This document shows, piece after piece, positions 1 to 10,744 of a stretch of 64,000 nt of DNA. Under the pieces are notes generated by a model that searched no databases, was not told the origin of the DNA, and saw only the letters and a list, made by a program, of their open reading frames with translations. A program made the position numbers and the translations under genes. The stretch comes from Entoloma clypeatum (taxonomy: Eukaryota > Basidiomycota > Agaricomycetes > Agaricales > Entolomataceae): positions 1 through 64,000 of the forward strand of contig OY751497.1 in NCBI GenBank assembly GCA_963565915.1, in the 5' to 3' direction. The stretch's first letter is position 1. Each line of letters opens with the position of its first letter.

Positions 1-72
1 GCCTCGGTTGCTTAGTGGTCAAAGCGCGATTCTGAAGAAATTGAGATGGGAGTTCAATTCTCTCCCAAGGCA
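1..72 (+). tRNA. trnF: tRNA-Phe (GAA)
   Basis: Cloverleaf folds with a 7-bp acceptor (one C-A mismatch), anticodon loop CTGAAGA giving GAA, and a T arm with TTCAATT loop. It starts at the first base of the window and looks complete. First of eight plus-strand tRNAs. Confidence 0.9.
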
Positions 73-509
73 AAATTTAATTTAATATATAAAATATACT
101 TTCTATTTAGAAATATTTCCAATGTAGAAATACGTACTTAAAAACTACGTAATAAAAACTACAAGTACTAACAAAAAAAACTAGTACTACGTAAAAATTT
201 AAAGTGTAATATCTTGCAATATCCATTTCTTTACTATTTTTATACACAATTATAAGAATACATTCCTACTTTTTATTTAAATAAACTTATAAAAGAAATT
301 TAATTCTTTCCTTATTTAGAATAGAATTTAAAATTTAAATATAAGAAAATAAAATAAAAATATATAAATAATATAAAAAAATAAAAAAGGAAGTATATAA
401 AAAAATATAGAGAAAAATAAGTAAGATAGGTAAAAATATTTCGTAGTTCAAATAAATTTTATTTGTATGGTTGATTTTTGTTAATATTAGTATTCTTTAA
501 TACAAAAAG
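73..509. other. AT-rich spacer with ACGT repeats
   Basis: No gene seen. The stretch is AT-rich, with a few short repeats such as AAAACTACGTAATAAAAACT near 140-190. Confidence 0.7.
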
Positions 510-581
510 GTCGAAATAGTTTAAATGGTAAAACGAATTCCTTGTAAGATTTAAATATTGGTTCAATTCCAGTTTTCGGCA
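510..581 (+). tRNA. trnT: tRNA-Thr (UGU)
   Basis: The acceptor GTCGAAA pairs with TTTCGGC, and the anticodon loop CTTGTAA gives TGT. The anticodon stem has one T-T mismatch. The body resembles the tRNA-Met at 50757. Confidence 0.88.
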
Positions 582-920
582 AAAGTATAATAAATTAAAT
601 AATTAATTTAAATTAGATGAATATGAATTAAATCATTTTTAAATTAAAAAAAATAATAAATTTATTATCATTTATTATTCATGAGAAAAACTATAGAATA
701 AAAATTTTATATTATAAAATAAATTAATTAAAATACCTAATATTAATATTATTGAATACAAATAATATTAAAACTTATTAAATTATTTATTTAATATTTG
801 TTCTATAAACAAAAACTACGTATACTAAAATTCTACTTCTACGTTGGAATTTACACTACTACTATAAAATTAATATTACTACGTACTTCTACTACTACTA
901 CAAAGACGTATACGTAGAAA
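582..920. other. AT-rich spacer
   Basis: No coding or RNA signal seen. The right part (about 810-915) holds ACTACTACT and TACGTA repeats typical of spacers in this genome. Confidence 0.7.
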
Positions 921-993
921 AAGACTTTAGCATAATGGTTAATGCAGTTCGCTCATAATGGATATTATAAGGGTTCAACTCCCTTAAGTCTTA
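921..993 (+). tRNA. trnM: tRNA-Met (CAU), copy 1
   Basis: The 7-bp acceptor AAGACTT/AAGTCTT is perfect. The anticodon loop CTCATAA gives CAT on a GU-rich stem. It is one of three CAU tRNAs in the window. Which one is the initiator cannot be settled by eye. Confidence 0.85.
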
Positions 994-1129
994 ATTAAAT
1001 TATACTTTTTAATAATTATAAAAGAGAATAAAATTAAAAAAAAAAAAACTTAAATTATTAAATTGTTTAATCTATAAATAAAAACTACGTAGTACTAACA
1101 AAATAATTAATAAATAAAAAAACTACGTA

Positions 1130-1215
1130 GGGCATTTGGTCGAGTCTGGTTTATGGCGCTCGTCTTGAAAACGAGTACTTTACAAAAGTCGTGAGTTCAA
1201 ATCTCACAGTGCCCG
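1130..1215 (+). tRNA. trnS: tRNA-Ser (UGA)
   Basis: A class II tRNA with a long variable arm. The anticodon stem CTCGT/ACGAG encloses CTTGAAA, anticodon TGA, reading UCN. The acceptor GGGCATT pairs with AGTGCCC with one wobble. Confidence 0.92.
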
Positions 1216-1695
1216 TTATTATTATTAATTTTACTTTTTATTTTATTTAAGAAATCTGTATTTTACCAAATTTTTAATTTATTTTATTTTACTCATTAAT
1301 TATATAAATTAAAATTAATAAATAAAAACAAAAAACTACGTTACTACGTACAAAATAAATTAAAAAAAGAATAAATGTTTATGAAGTAATAACTAGAAAG
1401 TATAAATAATAGAAATCATTAAATATTAAATTTTAATTCTTCTAACAAGAAGTACTACGTACTAAAAAGAATTAGAACTTTTACAAGTTCTTTTCCTTTT
1501 TAGAGAGTACTAATTCTAATAGTAGTAAAACTAGTTCGTAGATAATACTAGTTCTAATAGTAGTATATACAGATAGAATTAAATATTTATTAATAATTAA
1601 ATATTTAAAAAGTACGTATAAAAATAAATTAAAAAACTACGTAGAAGTACTACAAAAAACAAAAATACGTAGTACTAACAAAATAGTTTTAATTA
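1216..1695. repeat. Spacer rich in ACGT and TAGTACTA repeats
   Basis: No gene seen. It contains many short dispersed repeats of the CTACGTAGAAGTACTAC kind, and two near-copies of a TAGTTCTAATAGTAGTA unit around 1508-1565. Confidence 0.7.
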
Positions 1696-1770
1696 ACGGT
1701 AGATGACAAATTGGCCAGTCGCTCCTTTTGGGTAGGAGAGATATTGCGTGTTCGAGTCGCGCCTACCGTG
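1696..1770 (+). tRNA. trnP: tRNA-Pro (UGG)
   Basis: The acceptor ACGGTAG/CTACCGT is perfect. The anticodon stem CTCCT/AGGAG encloses TTTGGGT, anticodon TGG. The T arm is GC-rich for this genome. Confidence 0.93.
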
Positions 1771-2023
1771 AATACCTACTGAGTAAAAAGTTTAAAGAAA
1801 TTCTTTCTAGTAATTATAATTTTATAAAAAACTACGTACAAGTACTATAAATATAAAAATAAATAAAAAACAAAATAAAAGAAAAGAAGAGGTATAATAA
1901 AAAGTAAATAAAAAAAGAAATAATTAAAAAAAACTAAAAAAAAACTACGTTACTACGTACAAAAACAAAATAAATTAAAATAAAATAAAATAAAGAATTA
2001 CTCTTTATTTTAAATTAATTTAC

Positions 2024-2098
2024 AGGTCTTATGGCTGAGTGGTTTAAGCGAGGTACTGTTAATACTTTCTACAGGGGTTCGAACCCTCTTAAGGCCTA
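2024..2098 (+). tRNA. trnN: tRNA-Asn (GUU)
   Basis: The acceptor AGGTCTT pairs with AAGGCCT. The anticodon loop CTGTTAA gives GTT. The T arm GGGGTTCGAACCCT is canonical. Confidence 0.92.
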
Positions 2099-2109
2099 AA
2101 TTTAATTTT

Positions 2110-2170
2110 CTATATTCTATATTCTATATTATTCTATAATCTATATTCTATATTCTATATTCTATATTCT
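2110..2170 (+). repeat. CTATATT tandem repeat
   Basis: About eight slightly irregular copies of the heptamer CTATATT lie between trnN and trnL(UAA). A simple-sequence array with no coding content. Confidence 0.9.
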
Positions 2171-2221
2171 AATTTAATATTTAATATTTTCTACTTTAAA
2201 TATTTTATATGTAAAATTATA

Positions 2222-2306
2222 GCGAACATGTTGAAATTTGGTAAACAATCTTCTCTTAAGCAGAAGTGGGAGGTATCCCTTAAGAGTTCAAGTCTCTTTG
2301 TTCGTA
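2222..2306 (+). tRNA. trnL: tRNA-Leu (UAA)
   Basis: Class II tRNA with a variable arm. The anticodon stem CTTCT/AGAAG encloses CTTAAGC, anticodon TAA. The acceptor GCGAACA pairs with TGTTCGT, with a G-U at the end. Confidence 0.92.
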
Positions 2307-2372
2307 TATTAAGTTAATAAAAAAGTATAAAAAAATTAATAATAAAAAAAACAAAAATAACATTAATTTAAA

Positions 2373-2444
2373 GGTCTTTTAGTATAGTGGTTCGTACAGC
2401 TCCCCTTCAAGAAGCTAGGATCAGTTCAAATCTGATAAAGATCA
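2373..2444 (+). tRNA. trnE: tRNA-Glu (UUC)
   Basis: The acceptor GGTCTTT pairs with AAAGATC (one G-U). The anticodon loop CCTTCAA gives TTC on a stem with one C-A mismatch. Last of the opening tRNA cluster. Confidence 0.88.
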
Positions 2445-2647
2445 AAAATAAAATAAAAAATTAGAATTAAAGGAAATAAAAAAGTATCCTCTAAATACAA
2501 TTAAAATAAAACTATTCATTTATATTTAATAAATATATACAATTATTAATATATTTTTTTCAATCAAATTAAATAATTATATGACAATTAAAAACAAAAA
2601 GTAATAATATAAAATTGATCCGTAAGAAAAGAATATAACTATAATTA

Positions 2648-3400
2648 TTAAACAAAGTATTTTAATAATAACATATAAATATTACACAATATCCACAATA
2701 TAGATATTATAAATAATAAAATTATATGAATTGTTAAATAACCTTTATTTATTTTATGTTTAAATTTTATGTATTTAGATAATTTAGGATATTTCACATC
2801 AATTTTTAATTTATCAATTAAATAATCAGAGAATAATATTATACTAAAATTAATTAAAGTTATTAAAATTAAATAAAATCCAAAAATATTAATTAAAGCA
2901 ATCATTTGTTCTAATCCTAATTCATTTAGTATAGATTGATATTTTTCTATTACTTCATTAATTAAACTAGAGATATCCGATTTATTAATTTTATCTAGAA
3001 GTTCATTTACATAACCATCTTTTTTAATATTTAATCTATTTAATTCATCTAAATAATATTTTTGTTTATTATTTAATGTTTCAATATTTTCAGTAGGATT
3101 CAAAATTTTATCTGTCAATTGTAAATTTATATCATTAATTTTATTTTTAAAATTGGATATATCAATATCTATTTCTTTAATATTAAGTGATGTAGATTCT
3201 AAATTATTTCTAAAATCAGAATTAATAGTTTTATCTGACCATAATTGATTTTGTATTTCATCTATTTGTTTATTATTAAGACTTTTAATGTCAATAATTT
3301 CTTTATTAAGAGCATAAACTGTTCTTCTCTAGCTATCAACTGAAATTACAGTTAAAATTGTAGGTGGCAAATGTGTTTTAAGTAATTCTAATAATTTCAT
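2648..3400 (-). pseudogene. Membrane/coiled-coil ORF with one in-frame TAG
   Basis: From the ATG at 3400 the frame runs 250 codons to TAA, interrupted only by a TAG at 3329-3331 (codon 24). An intact 156-codon reading from an ATG at 3118 also exists. The N-terminal two thirds are hydrophilic and heptad-like (Leu/Ile/Asn/Lys-rich, probably coiled coil). The C-terminal third holds two or three hydrophobic segments, about residues 167-190 and 222-246. No family was recognised. The clean frame on both sides of the stop suggests recent inactivation, readthrough or a base error. It lies downstream of the frameshifted membrane-protein gene on the same strand. Confidence 0.6.
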
Positions 3401-3434
3401 ACTTTTATTTATAAGTTGTTTATTTAAGATTAAT

Positions 3435-3438
3435 AAGG
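3435..3438 (-). terminator. C-rich 3' element (AATCCCCTTA)
   Basis: In the minus sense this reads AATCCCCTTA, about 100 nt downstream of the 3539-4887 gene. It matches the C-rich motif found after most transcription units here. A 3'-end role is inferred. Confidence 0.4.
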
Positions 3439-3538
3439 GGATTAAAAATATTTTATTTTAAATAATTGTTACCATTTAAGTAGTTATAATTATTTATAAT
3501 ATTTTAAAGAATTATGATAATTATTATTTCAACAAAAA

Positions 3539-4887
3539 TTAAAATATTTTCTTAATTAGCTTCTTTGAAACAGGTTTATTCCAGTTATCTGTAATATCTT
3601 CTTCTAGTGGATAATTCATCTTAGTTTTACCTTTAATAGTTTCAATACTTGAAGTAGAGGCTGATGAAGATGAAGAATTAGATGGTCTTTCATTTTCCCA
3701 ATTGTAAAAAGTAGGAATTTCAATAGGTGTTCTAGGTAATTGATTTAACATATTTTGAATTCTAGCATTTTCTGCCCATTTAGAAGCTATTGAAAGATCG
3801 CTTTCAATACCGAATCCAAATCCTGGAGTATGAATTCCTGAATATACTCCACTTTGTACATTTGGATTTACAGATAAAGCAATAAGTTCTCTTAATGCGA
3901 AATTTTTATCTAACATTCTTTCTGCAATATCAGCTTCAGTTTCTCCAAACATTAATATTCTAGCTCTAGAATACCAAGGATTGTAAGGATTTGTTGGTGT
4001 AAACGGATAGAATCTATTATCTGAAATAGTAATATTAAATTGATTTACTCTAAACATTAATTCCTGTGATTCATTATTAGAAAAAATGTGTAACCAACTA
4101 AATGGATTTAAGTAACTTTTCATTTTAGATATTAATGAAGTTGAATCAAGTGGTTGTATAGTTGAAGTTGAAGTCGGAGAATTTCCTGGAGTTGATCCAT
4201 TAAAATAGCTATATAACGTATATCCACTAAATAATACTCCACTAATTATTACTATACCACCTAATAACCATAACCAATTATTCCAATCTTTTAATATTGT
4301 AGTTTCACTATTAATACTATTTACATTTATTGGTGAAGGGAATATATCTTTAGCTTTTTGAGCTAAATCCATTAAACCATTATCATTCATTGGACTACTA
4401 TACCGTCCAATTCCATTTAATGGTCCAAACCAATTATTTTTAGGTGGAATGCTAGGTGTTAATTTATAATCAAATAAGTTAAAAACCAATTAAATAATTT
4501 TGTAGTAAAATTGGTAATTATATCAATATATGTATAACCCATTCCTACAAAATTAGCTAAAATAGTATCTACACCTATACCTGATAAACTAAATACAGTA
4601 TATACTCCAATAATAGAATTAAAGATTATAAAAATTTTTCTAATATAAATTAATGTTTTTCATAATGTAGTTTTACCATAAAAGAATTTTAATAGCTTAA
4701 TTAACCGATTAATAATAGGTATTTTATTTATAAATAATAATAACCATGATATTATATACATTTGTATAAACGATGTTTTCATGTGGTTATTATTATCTGT
4801 TTTATTTTTATTACCATCTAAATTCTTTTTTAATTTTAAAATATTTAATTGCTCCTGTAATGATTTCATTGTTAATTTATTTTTCAT
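3539..4887 (-). pseudogene. Plasmid-type membrane protein gene, frameshifted
   Basis: Two overlapping frames appear to be one gene. Frame 1 (4887 to 4459, 142 codons) starts at ATG, is hydrophilic, then has hydrophobic segments; it contains one TGA at 4660-4662. Frame 2 (to 3539) opens immediately after a TAA and offers only a TTG at 4489, with its first ATG 34 codons in. It encodes a Pro/Asn-rich linker, one clear transmembrane helix (about residues 72-92 of that frame) and a soluble domain ending in Lys/Ile-rich sequence. The frames join around the A5 run at 4481-4485, and one extra base there would give one continuous reading. Function is unknown. It is downstream of the dpo remnant and probably belongs to the same element. 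Confidence 0.6.
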
Positions 4888-4981
4888 TTTTGTTTTTTGT
4901 TTTATTTTTTACTAGAATTTAATCACAAAGATTCACCTTAAAATTTTGATCATTTCGTATATTTTCTTTTACATGACTAAC

Positions 4982-5935
4982 TTAACCATGTATTTGTTTA
5001 GATACTAACCAAAAAATCATATAAACATAAATATTTATATCTTTTTTATTTATTAATAATAATAATTTACTAATAAAAACTTGAAACAATTCTCCTTGAT
5101 CAAAATTTATATTTGAATATGAAGTAATATGTTCTTTTCCATTATATGCATTAATTAAATATGGTATAATTTTTCCATCTTTATTTATTGTTTCTATATC
5201 AAATGTTAAAATTTTATTATTTTTAGATTTTTCTTCTAAGCGTTGTTTAAATGGTTTTGCTGTTCTTTCTATTTTTTGTAATATTTTTTCTCCATCGACA
5301 AAATAAATTGTGGATTTCCCTATTTCTCTTTTAAATCCTTCATTTAATTTTGTATCAATCCATTCAAATTTATTTAATCCTAATATTTTTACCGTATTAA
5401 CTGATTTCTCACTATTAATATCTATTTGAAAAACTCTAATCCCATCACTAACAATATTTCTAGTAAAATTTGTAAATTAACTTATTGATATTATTTCTCC
5501 ATAGTTTTTAGGTACCATTGATATTGGTAATTTTTTATTGTTAAATATATGAGAAGTTATTCCTTTATCACTCAAATCTCTAAATAACACTCGTGAATCA
5601 TCTTCACTTACTTTTCCATCTCTTATTATATATGAAAATTTTATAATGTCTATTGGAAAAGTAATATATGCATCTGATAATAATCCTAATCTTTCTTGTA
5701 AATATGTAGTAAATAAATCTTTATCCTCATAATTTACTTTTACTAAATGTCCTAATGTTCTATACCCTAATTTACTATCTATAAAAAATACTTTAGTTAA
5801 TAAATATAAATGTTTTCTTTCTGAACTAATGTTTAAACTATCAAAAATATCAACCCAAAATTTATTTACATAAGCATTTAATATTTCATTTGATAATAAT
5901 ATATTATTTAATGAATATTTTTTCATTTTAATCAT
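4982..5935 (-). pseudogene. dpo: Plasmid family B DNA polymerase, N-terminal remnant
   Basis: The frame covers 318 codons from ATG 5935 to TAA 4982, with an internal TAA at 5477-5479 (codon 153). After the stop the same frame continues and contains the Exo I signature TFDIET (Asp and Glu of DxE near residues 246-248), followed by a DGKIIPYLINAYNG-like stretch typical of protein-primed plasmid polymerases. Everything beyond Exo I is absent here: Exo II, Exo III and the polymerase motifs. The product would have no polymerase activity. Other dpo pieces lie at 32468-32626 and 52071-52232. Family assignment is confident; the plasmid origin follows from the family. Confidence 0.82.
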
Positions 5936-7417
5936 CTTTAATTGTATATTGTTTGTTTATTAGAAATTTAATTCAAGAGGCCCAACTCATTATATATTTC
6001 CAAATGACTTATAATCATAAAATGACAATCTAATATTCATTTAAAATATAAAATCAGAAATATAAACAATATAATCATAAACTAAAATTATATCTCTTTT
6101 TATTTTTTGTTTTTATTTTATTTTATTTTATTTTATTTTAATTTATATTTATTAAAAACAAAAACAAAAACAAAAACAAAAACAAAAAATAAAATAAAAA
6201 TAACGTATTACATCCACAAAATTGGATAAATATATAGAGAATTCTAATTAGAATTAGAATTAGAATTAGAATTAGAATTAGAATTAGAATTAGAATTATT
6301 AATAAATGTATAACACACAATTTTTAACTAGTTTGTACAAAACTAATATTTATAAGCTATGATTTTATCTCCTTATCTAATCCTCCTCTAGCATCCTATC
6401 TATTTATCTATGTTATCGCTTCCTATCTACTACTATTTTGAAGTATAAGATTATAAAAATAAATATATTTAAATTATTTTAAAGAAATAAAATAAAATTT
6501 AGAAATAGAATTAAATATAAAAAAGGAAGTAAATAGTTGTAAAGATTAGATTTTTTTATTTATTATTTACTTTATTTTGTTAAATTATAATAAAAATAAA
6601 CTTTTATTAGTATTTGTTGTAGAGGTAGTAGTACTATTTCGTAGTTTCTTTAAATTTATTAAATTAATCAGAAAGTAAATATAAATTTTTATTTATAGAT
6701 ATATTAAGGTTATTTTTCCTCTAGCCATTTTTCCTACGTAGTTTTTTAATATTTCACTAAATACTTTATTTAAATTTAAAGAGGTAAATTTTCATAGTTC
6801 CTAGATAATTAAATTTTATAGGTAGACGAAGTATTCAAAATAAGTAGAATAAATAACTACTAAACGTAGTATTTCTATAGAAGAAAGAATAAATAACTAC
6901 TTTCTTGAAAATACTTATTATTAGTTTTTTTATATGTAAAAATTTAATTAGATATTTACCTGAGTATTTAAGATTATATAAGTATATTTATTAATAAATA
7001 TTAGATAAAAAAAATAAGTATAAAGACTCTAAAATTTAATTAAATTCTATTAAATTTTTTAGATAAACATTTCTACAAATACAAAGACGTAGACGAAATA
7101 CTACTACTTACTTGAAGGCGTTATTCTAATAAATAAAAGAAGTTGAACTAGTACTTGTAAAAGTACTAGTTGAAGTAGTAATAGTTCGTTTAGTAGAATT
7201 ACTTATAATTCATAATAAATATTATATTCTAATAAAATATTATACTAATAAATAATTATTTAAAATAATATAAATATAAATATAAATATAAAAACTTCAT
7301 ATAAAAAAATAATAATATTATATTATATAATATAAATCAATAAATAAGGTTAAAATAATTTAATTAAAATAAAAATTAAAGTAAATAAAAATAAATAAAA
7401 TAAACTAAAAATTAATC
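5936..7417. other. Divergent spacer with simple repeats
   Basis: The spacer separates the minus-strand plasmid cassette from plus-strand nad4, so transcription must start outward in both directions near here. It holds TTTTA and AAAAAC runs (about 6105-6200), an AGAATT hexamer array, and ACGT and CTAGTACTT hairpins, for example AACTAGTACTT/AAGTACTAGTT around 7144-7169. No gene was seen. Confidence 0.6.
6243..6297 (+). repeat. (AGAATT)n hexamer array
   Basis: About nine perfect copies of AATTAG/AGAATT. A small frame translates through it on the minus strand but is an artefact of the repeat. Confidence 0.9.
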
Positions 7418-8926
7418 ATGATAATTTTACTAATATTAATTCCTATAATCGGTTCTTTATTTTTGCTGCCAATAGGATTAGAGAGAGAAGTAGAACAACA
7501 TAAAGGAAAAGAGTTACTTAATCTAAATAGAAGTAGTGAAGTATCTTTAAATAATAATAAAATGAAAAAAATTGCTCTAACTATTTCTCTAATAAATTTC
7601 TTTGTCTCTTTATTTATATGGTATCAATTTGATAATAATACAACTCAATATCAATTTGTATCTGAATTTAATCAATTAAATTTTTGTCATTTACATTTTG
7701 GTGTGGATGGTTTATCTCTTTATTTTGTTTTATTAACAACATTTGTTACACCAATAGCTTTATTATCAAATTATACAAATATAAATAAAAATATAAAATT
7801 ATTTTTAATATCTTTCTTATTATTAGAAAGTTTACAAATATGTGCTTTTGTTTCTCTAGATTTATTATTATTTTATATCTTTTTTGAAAGTGTTTTACCT
7901 ATCTTATTTATAATTATTGTAATATTTGGTCACGGGGAAGATAGATTTAGATCAGCCTTTTTATTATTTTTATATACTTTAGCAGGTAGTTTACCTATGT
8001 TATTATGTATATTAAGTATATATAGTTATATAGGTTCAACTGATTTCCAATTAATATCTTTATATGAAATAAGTTTAGAAACTCAAAAAATATTATGGTT
8101 AGGATTTTTTATAGCATTTGCTGTAAAAACACCTCTATATCCATTTATAATTTGGTTACCTAAAGCTCATAGTGATTCTCCTTTAGCTGGTTCTATTATA
8201 TTGGCAGCTACAATCTTAAAATTAGCTACATATGGTTACATTAGAGTATTAATAAATTTTTTCCCTGATGCTACTAATTATTTTAGTCCTTTACTTCAAA
8301 CTATAGCTGTAATAACTATTATTTATGCTTCATTATCTACTGTAATACAACAAGATACTAAAAGATTAATTGCTTATAGTAGTGTAGCACATATGGGTGT
8401 TCTAGTATTAGGTTTATTTTCAAATACAATACAAGGAATAGAAGGTGCTATTTTATTAGCTATAGGTCATGGTTTTGTAAGTCCTGCTTTATTTATTTGT
8501 GTAGGTGGTATTATTTATGATAGAACTGGGAAAAGAATTATTAATTATATTAGAGGATTAGCTACTTATATGCCTGTATTTTCTATTTTATTTTGTGTAT
8601 TCACTTTAGCTAATACTGGAATACCTTTAACTTTAAATTTCTTAGGTGAACAATTATCTTTATTAGGAATATGGCAACAAAATCCTATAATAGCAATTTT
8701 AGGTGCTACAGGTATTGTGTTATCCGCTTGTTATTCTTTATTCCTATATAACAGATTATCTTATGGATCTTATTCTCCACATCTACCTATTTTAAAAGAT
8801 ATTAATAGAAGAGAATATTCACTTTTAATTAGTTTATTAATACCAACTATTATTTTTGGTATTATACCTAATGTATTATTGAATCCTCTTCATATCTCAA
8901 CTTCAGCTTTACTTTATACTTTTTAA
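7418..8926 (+). CDS. nad4: NADH dehydrogenase subunit 4
   Basis: 502 residues. Core proton-pumping subunit of complex I in the inner membrane. The antiporter-type residues are visible: Glu157 in FFESVLP, Lys237 in KTPLYP and His251 in PKAHSDSPLAG. Many hydrophobic helices. The first helix is followed by an unusual hydrophilic insert (about residues 22-49, charged and Asn-rich) before the usual core. The ATG at 7418 follows an A-rich leader. A C-rich 3' element lies 185 nt beyond the stop. Stands alone on the plus strand, divergent from the plasmid cassette and convergent with rns. Confidence 0.97.
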   Translation: MIILLILIPIIGSLFLLPIGLEREVEQHKGKELLNLNRSSEVSLNNNKMKKIALTISLINFFVSLFIWYQFDNNTTQYQFVSEFNQLNFCHLHFGVDGLSLYFVLLTTFVTPIALLSNYTNINKNIKLFLISFLLLESLQICAFVSLDLLLFYIFFESVLPILFIIIVIFGHGEDRFRSAFLLFLYTLAGSLPMLLCILSIYSYIGSTDFQLISLYEISLETQKILWLGFFIAFAVKTPLYPFIIWLPKAHSDSPLAGSIILAATILKLATYGYIRVLINFFPDATNYFSPLLQTIAVITIIYASLSTVIQQDTKRLIAYSSVAHMGVLVLGLFSNTIQGIEGAILLAIGHGFVSPALFICVGGIIYDRTGKRIINYIRGLATYMPVFSILFCVFTLANTGIPLTLNFLGEQLSLLGIWQQNPIIAILGATGIVLSACYSLFLYNRLSYGSYSPHLPILKDINRREYSLLISLLIPTIIFGIIPNVLLNPLHISTSALLYTF

Positions 8927-9110
8927 TTTAATTTATATATTATAAATAATAAACCTAATTCTAAATAAGATAAATTATATTTATAATTAGGGGTTAATTT
9001 AATAAAATCATTAAAGAATTAAAATAATTAAATAATTTAATTATTTTATGCTATGTATTTTTCTATTAACTACTTATTTTTTATTTAAAAAAAATTTTTC
9101 TTTCAATTAA

Positions 9111-9114
9111 CCCC
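9111..9114 (+). terminator. C-rich 3' element of nad4
   Basis: Sense sequence AATTAACCCCTTT, 185 nt past the nad4 stop. It can pair with AGGGGTTAATT at 8989-8999 to form an 11-bp stem with a long loop. Confidence 0.45.
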
Positions 9115-10353
9115 TTTAATTTTTTTAAATATTATTTAAAAATCTAAATGTATTAAATATAACAAAGAGGTGGGTTAATATATAGAAGTTGATAAAGTTC
9201 TACCATCTCTACGTAAAATTATAATAAAAGAAGTTCTATACAAAATTAAAATTATTTCTACGAAGAAGTACGTAGAAGTACGTATAAGTACGTAGAAGTA
9301 GTACGTAGAAGTAGATGTAGAGGAAGATGTAGTACTAGCACTAGTACTAGTAGAATTACTTATATTTATGAATTTCTTCTTCTACTAGACGAAGTATTTC
9401 TTCTTTACAAGTTCAACTAGTACTTTTACAAGTACTAGTTACAAGAATTCTATAAACTACTTTAAATTTAGTAGTGCGTGTACGTATAAATTTAATTTAG
9501 TTCTAATTAAATTAAAATTTGAAGAAAATGAAAACCTAATTTAATTATTTTAATCTATTTAATTAAATTAATTGTTTATTGCCATTCTCCCATATAAATA
9601 TAATTTAAAAGAAAGAAGATCAGTTTACTCCTATTTTATTAAAAATTAATATTATTTTAGAAGTAATTATTTCGTCTTCGTATAAATATTCCTTTATTTA
9701 AATATTAAATATTTTATATTAAATATTATAATAAATAGAATTTAAAAAACAAAAAATTAAAAATAAAGTAGAGTAAAATTTAACTATTACTTTAAAATTT
9801 AGCTATATAAATAAACAAATTATTAAAAACAAAAATTTATTACAATAAAAAATGAATAACAACTACGTATTACTACTACAAAAATATATTTTTAAAAAAT
9901 AAAACGTTAAGTTTATTTCCCACTATACTAACTTTAAATAGTGAAATAATAAATTATAAAAAATGTAAACAAAAACTACGTACAAAAATTGGATAAAAAC
10001 ATAGAGAATTAGAATAATTTGAAAAGGAATAAAACACTACGTATTACTACTACTACAAAATAAGAGCTTTTTACTAAGAAATAGAAAAATATAAGAGTAT
10101 ACAAGTAAAACTATGTATAAACGTAGAAATAATAAATAATAGAGAGAATTTTAGTAAACTGTAAGGTATACCTAAAAAAAAACAAAAGTACGTTACTACG
10201 TTACTACGTTACTACGTTACTACGAACAAAAACAAAAACAAATAAATCTCTAGAAGTAGAGCAAAGTAGTAAATTATAATATAAGTGAATTAGTTAAAAA
10301 AATACAAATAAAAACAAAAGTACGTTACTACTACAAAATAAGTTTAAAAAGAT

Positions 10354-10744
10354 ATAATTTGAAAAGGTAACAGAGATTAATAGCAAAAAAAATATGAAAT
10401 CTAGTGATAATGATTCTACTAACATAAAATACATGGTAGAGGGAAAAAAATATAACTATTATAGAATCATTCAATGATTTTTTACTTAATGCTTCAAAGA
10501 ACCGGGTGCAATAAGACATATACTTGCTTTTCTGTTTAGAAGACATATATCGTAGTACTACTTAATACTTACTACGAACTAGTAGTAAAAGTGGTAGTAC
10601 TTAATACGTAGAATTTCTATAGAAGTAGTACTTCGTCTAGTTGTACTTATTCTTGAAGTTGTAATACTTGAACTTCGTCTAGTTGTAATTGTACGTAGAA
10701 CAACTATTTTTTTATGTTTAATCTCTGTTACCTTTTCAAATTAT
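10354..10744. repeat. 27-bp perfect inverted repeat, arms 337 nt apart
   Basis: The arms 10354-10380 and 10718-10744 are perfect reverse complements. Half of the arm sequence (TAATTTGAAAAGG) also occurs near 10014-10026. The enclosed DNA has short open frames on both strands but no recognisable protein. Confidence 0.85.

Larger units (their letters stand above)
2648..5935 (-). mobile_element. Decayed linear-plasmid gene cassette
   Basis: Three consecutive minus-strand genes, each broken: a truncated family B DNA polymerase (4982-5935), a frameshifted membrane-protein gene (3539-4887) and a coiled-coil/membrane ORF with one stop (2648-3400). A protein-primed family B polymerase in fungal mtDNA is the hallmark of integrated invertron-type linear plasmids. 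No terminal inverted repeats or rpo gene were recognised, so the element limits are those of its genes. Assigning the two non-polymerase ORFs to the plasmid is inference from position, strand and shared decay. Confidence 0.65.

Noticed and set aside
6138..6320. 60-codon minus-strand open frame
   Set aside because: Translation of the AGAATT and AAAAAC simple repeats; no protein character.
6973..6983. ATATAAGTA, identical to the yeast mitochondrial promoter nonamer
   Set aside because: Expected by chance in such AT-rich DNA, and basidiomycetes are not known to me to use it.
10331..10546. 71-codon minus-strand ORF
   Set aside because: Lies in and beside the 27-bp inverted repeat; the opposite strand is equally open and neither resembles a known protein.
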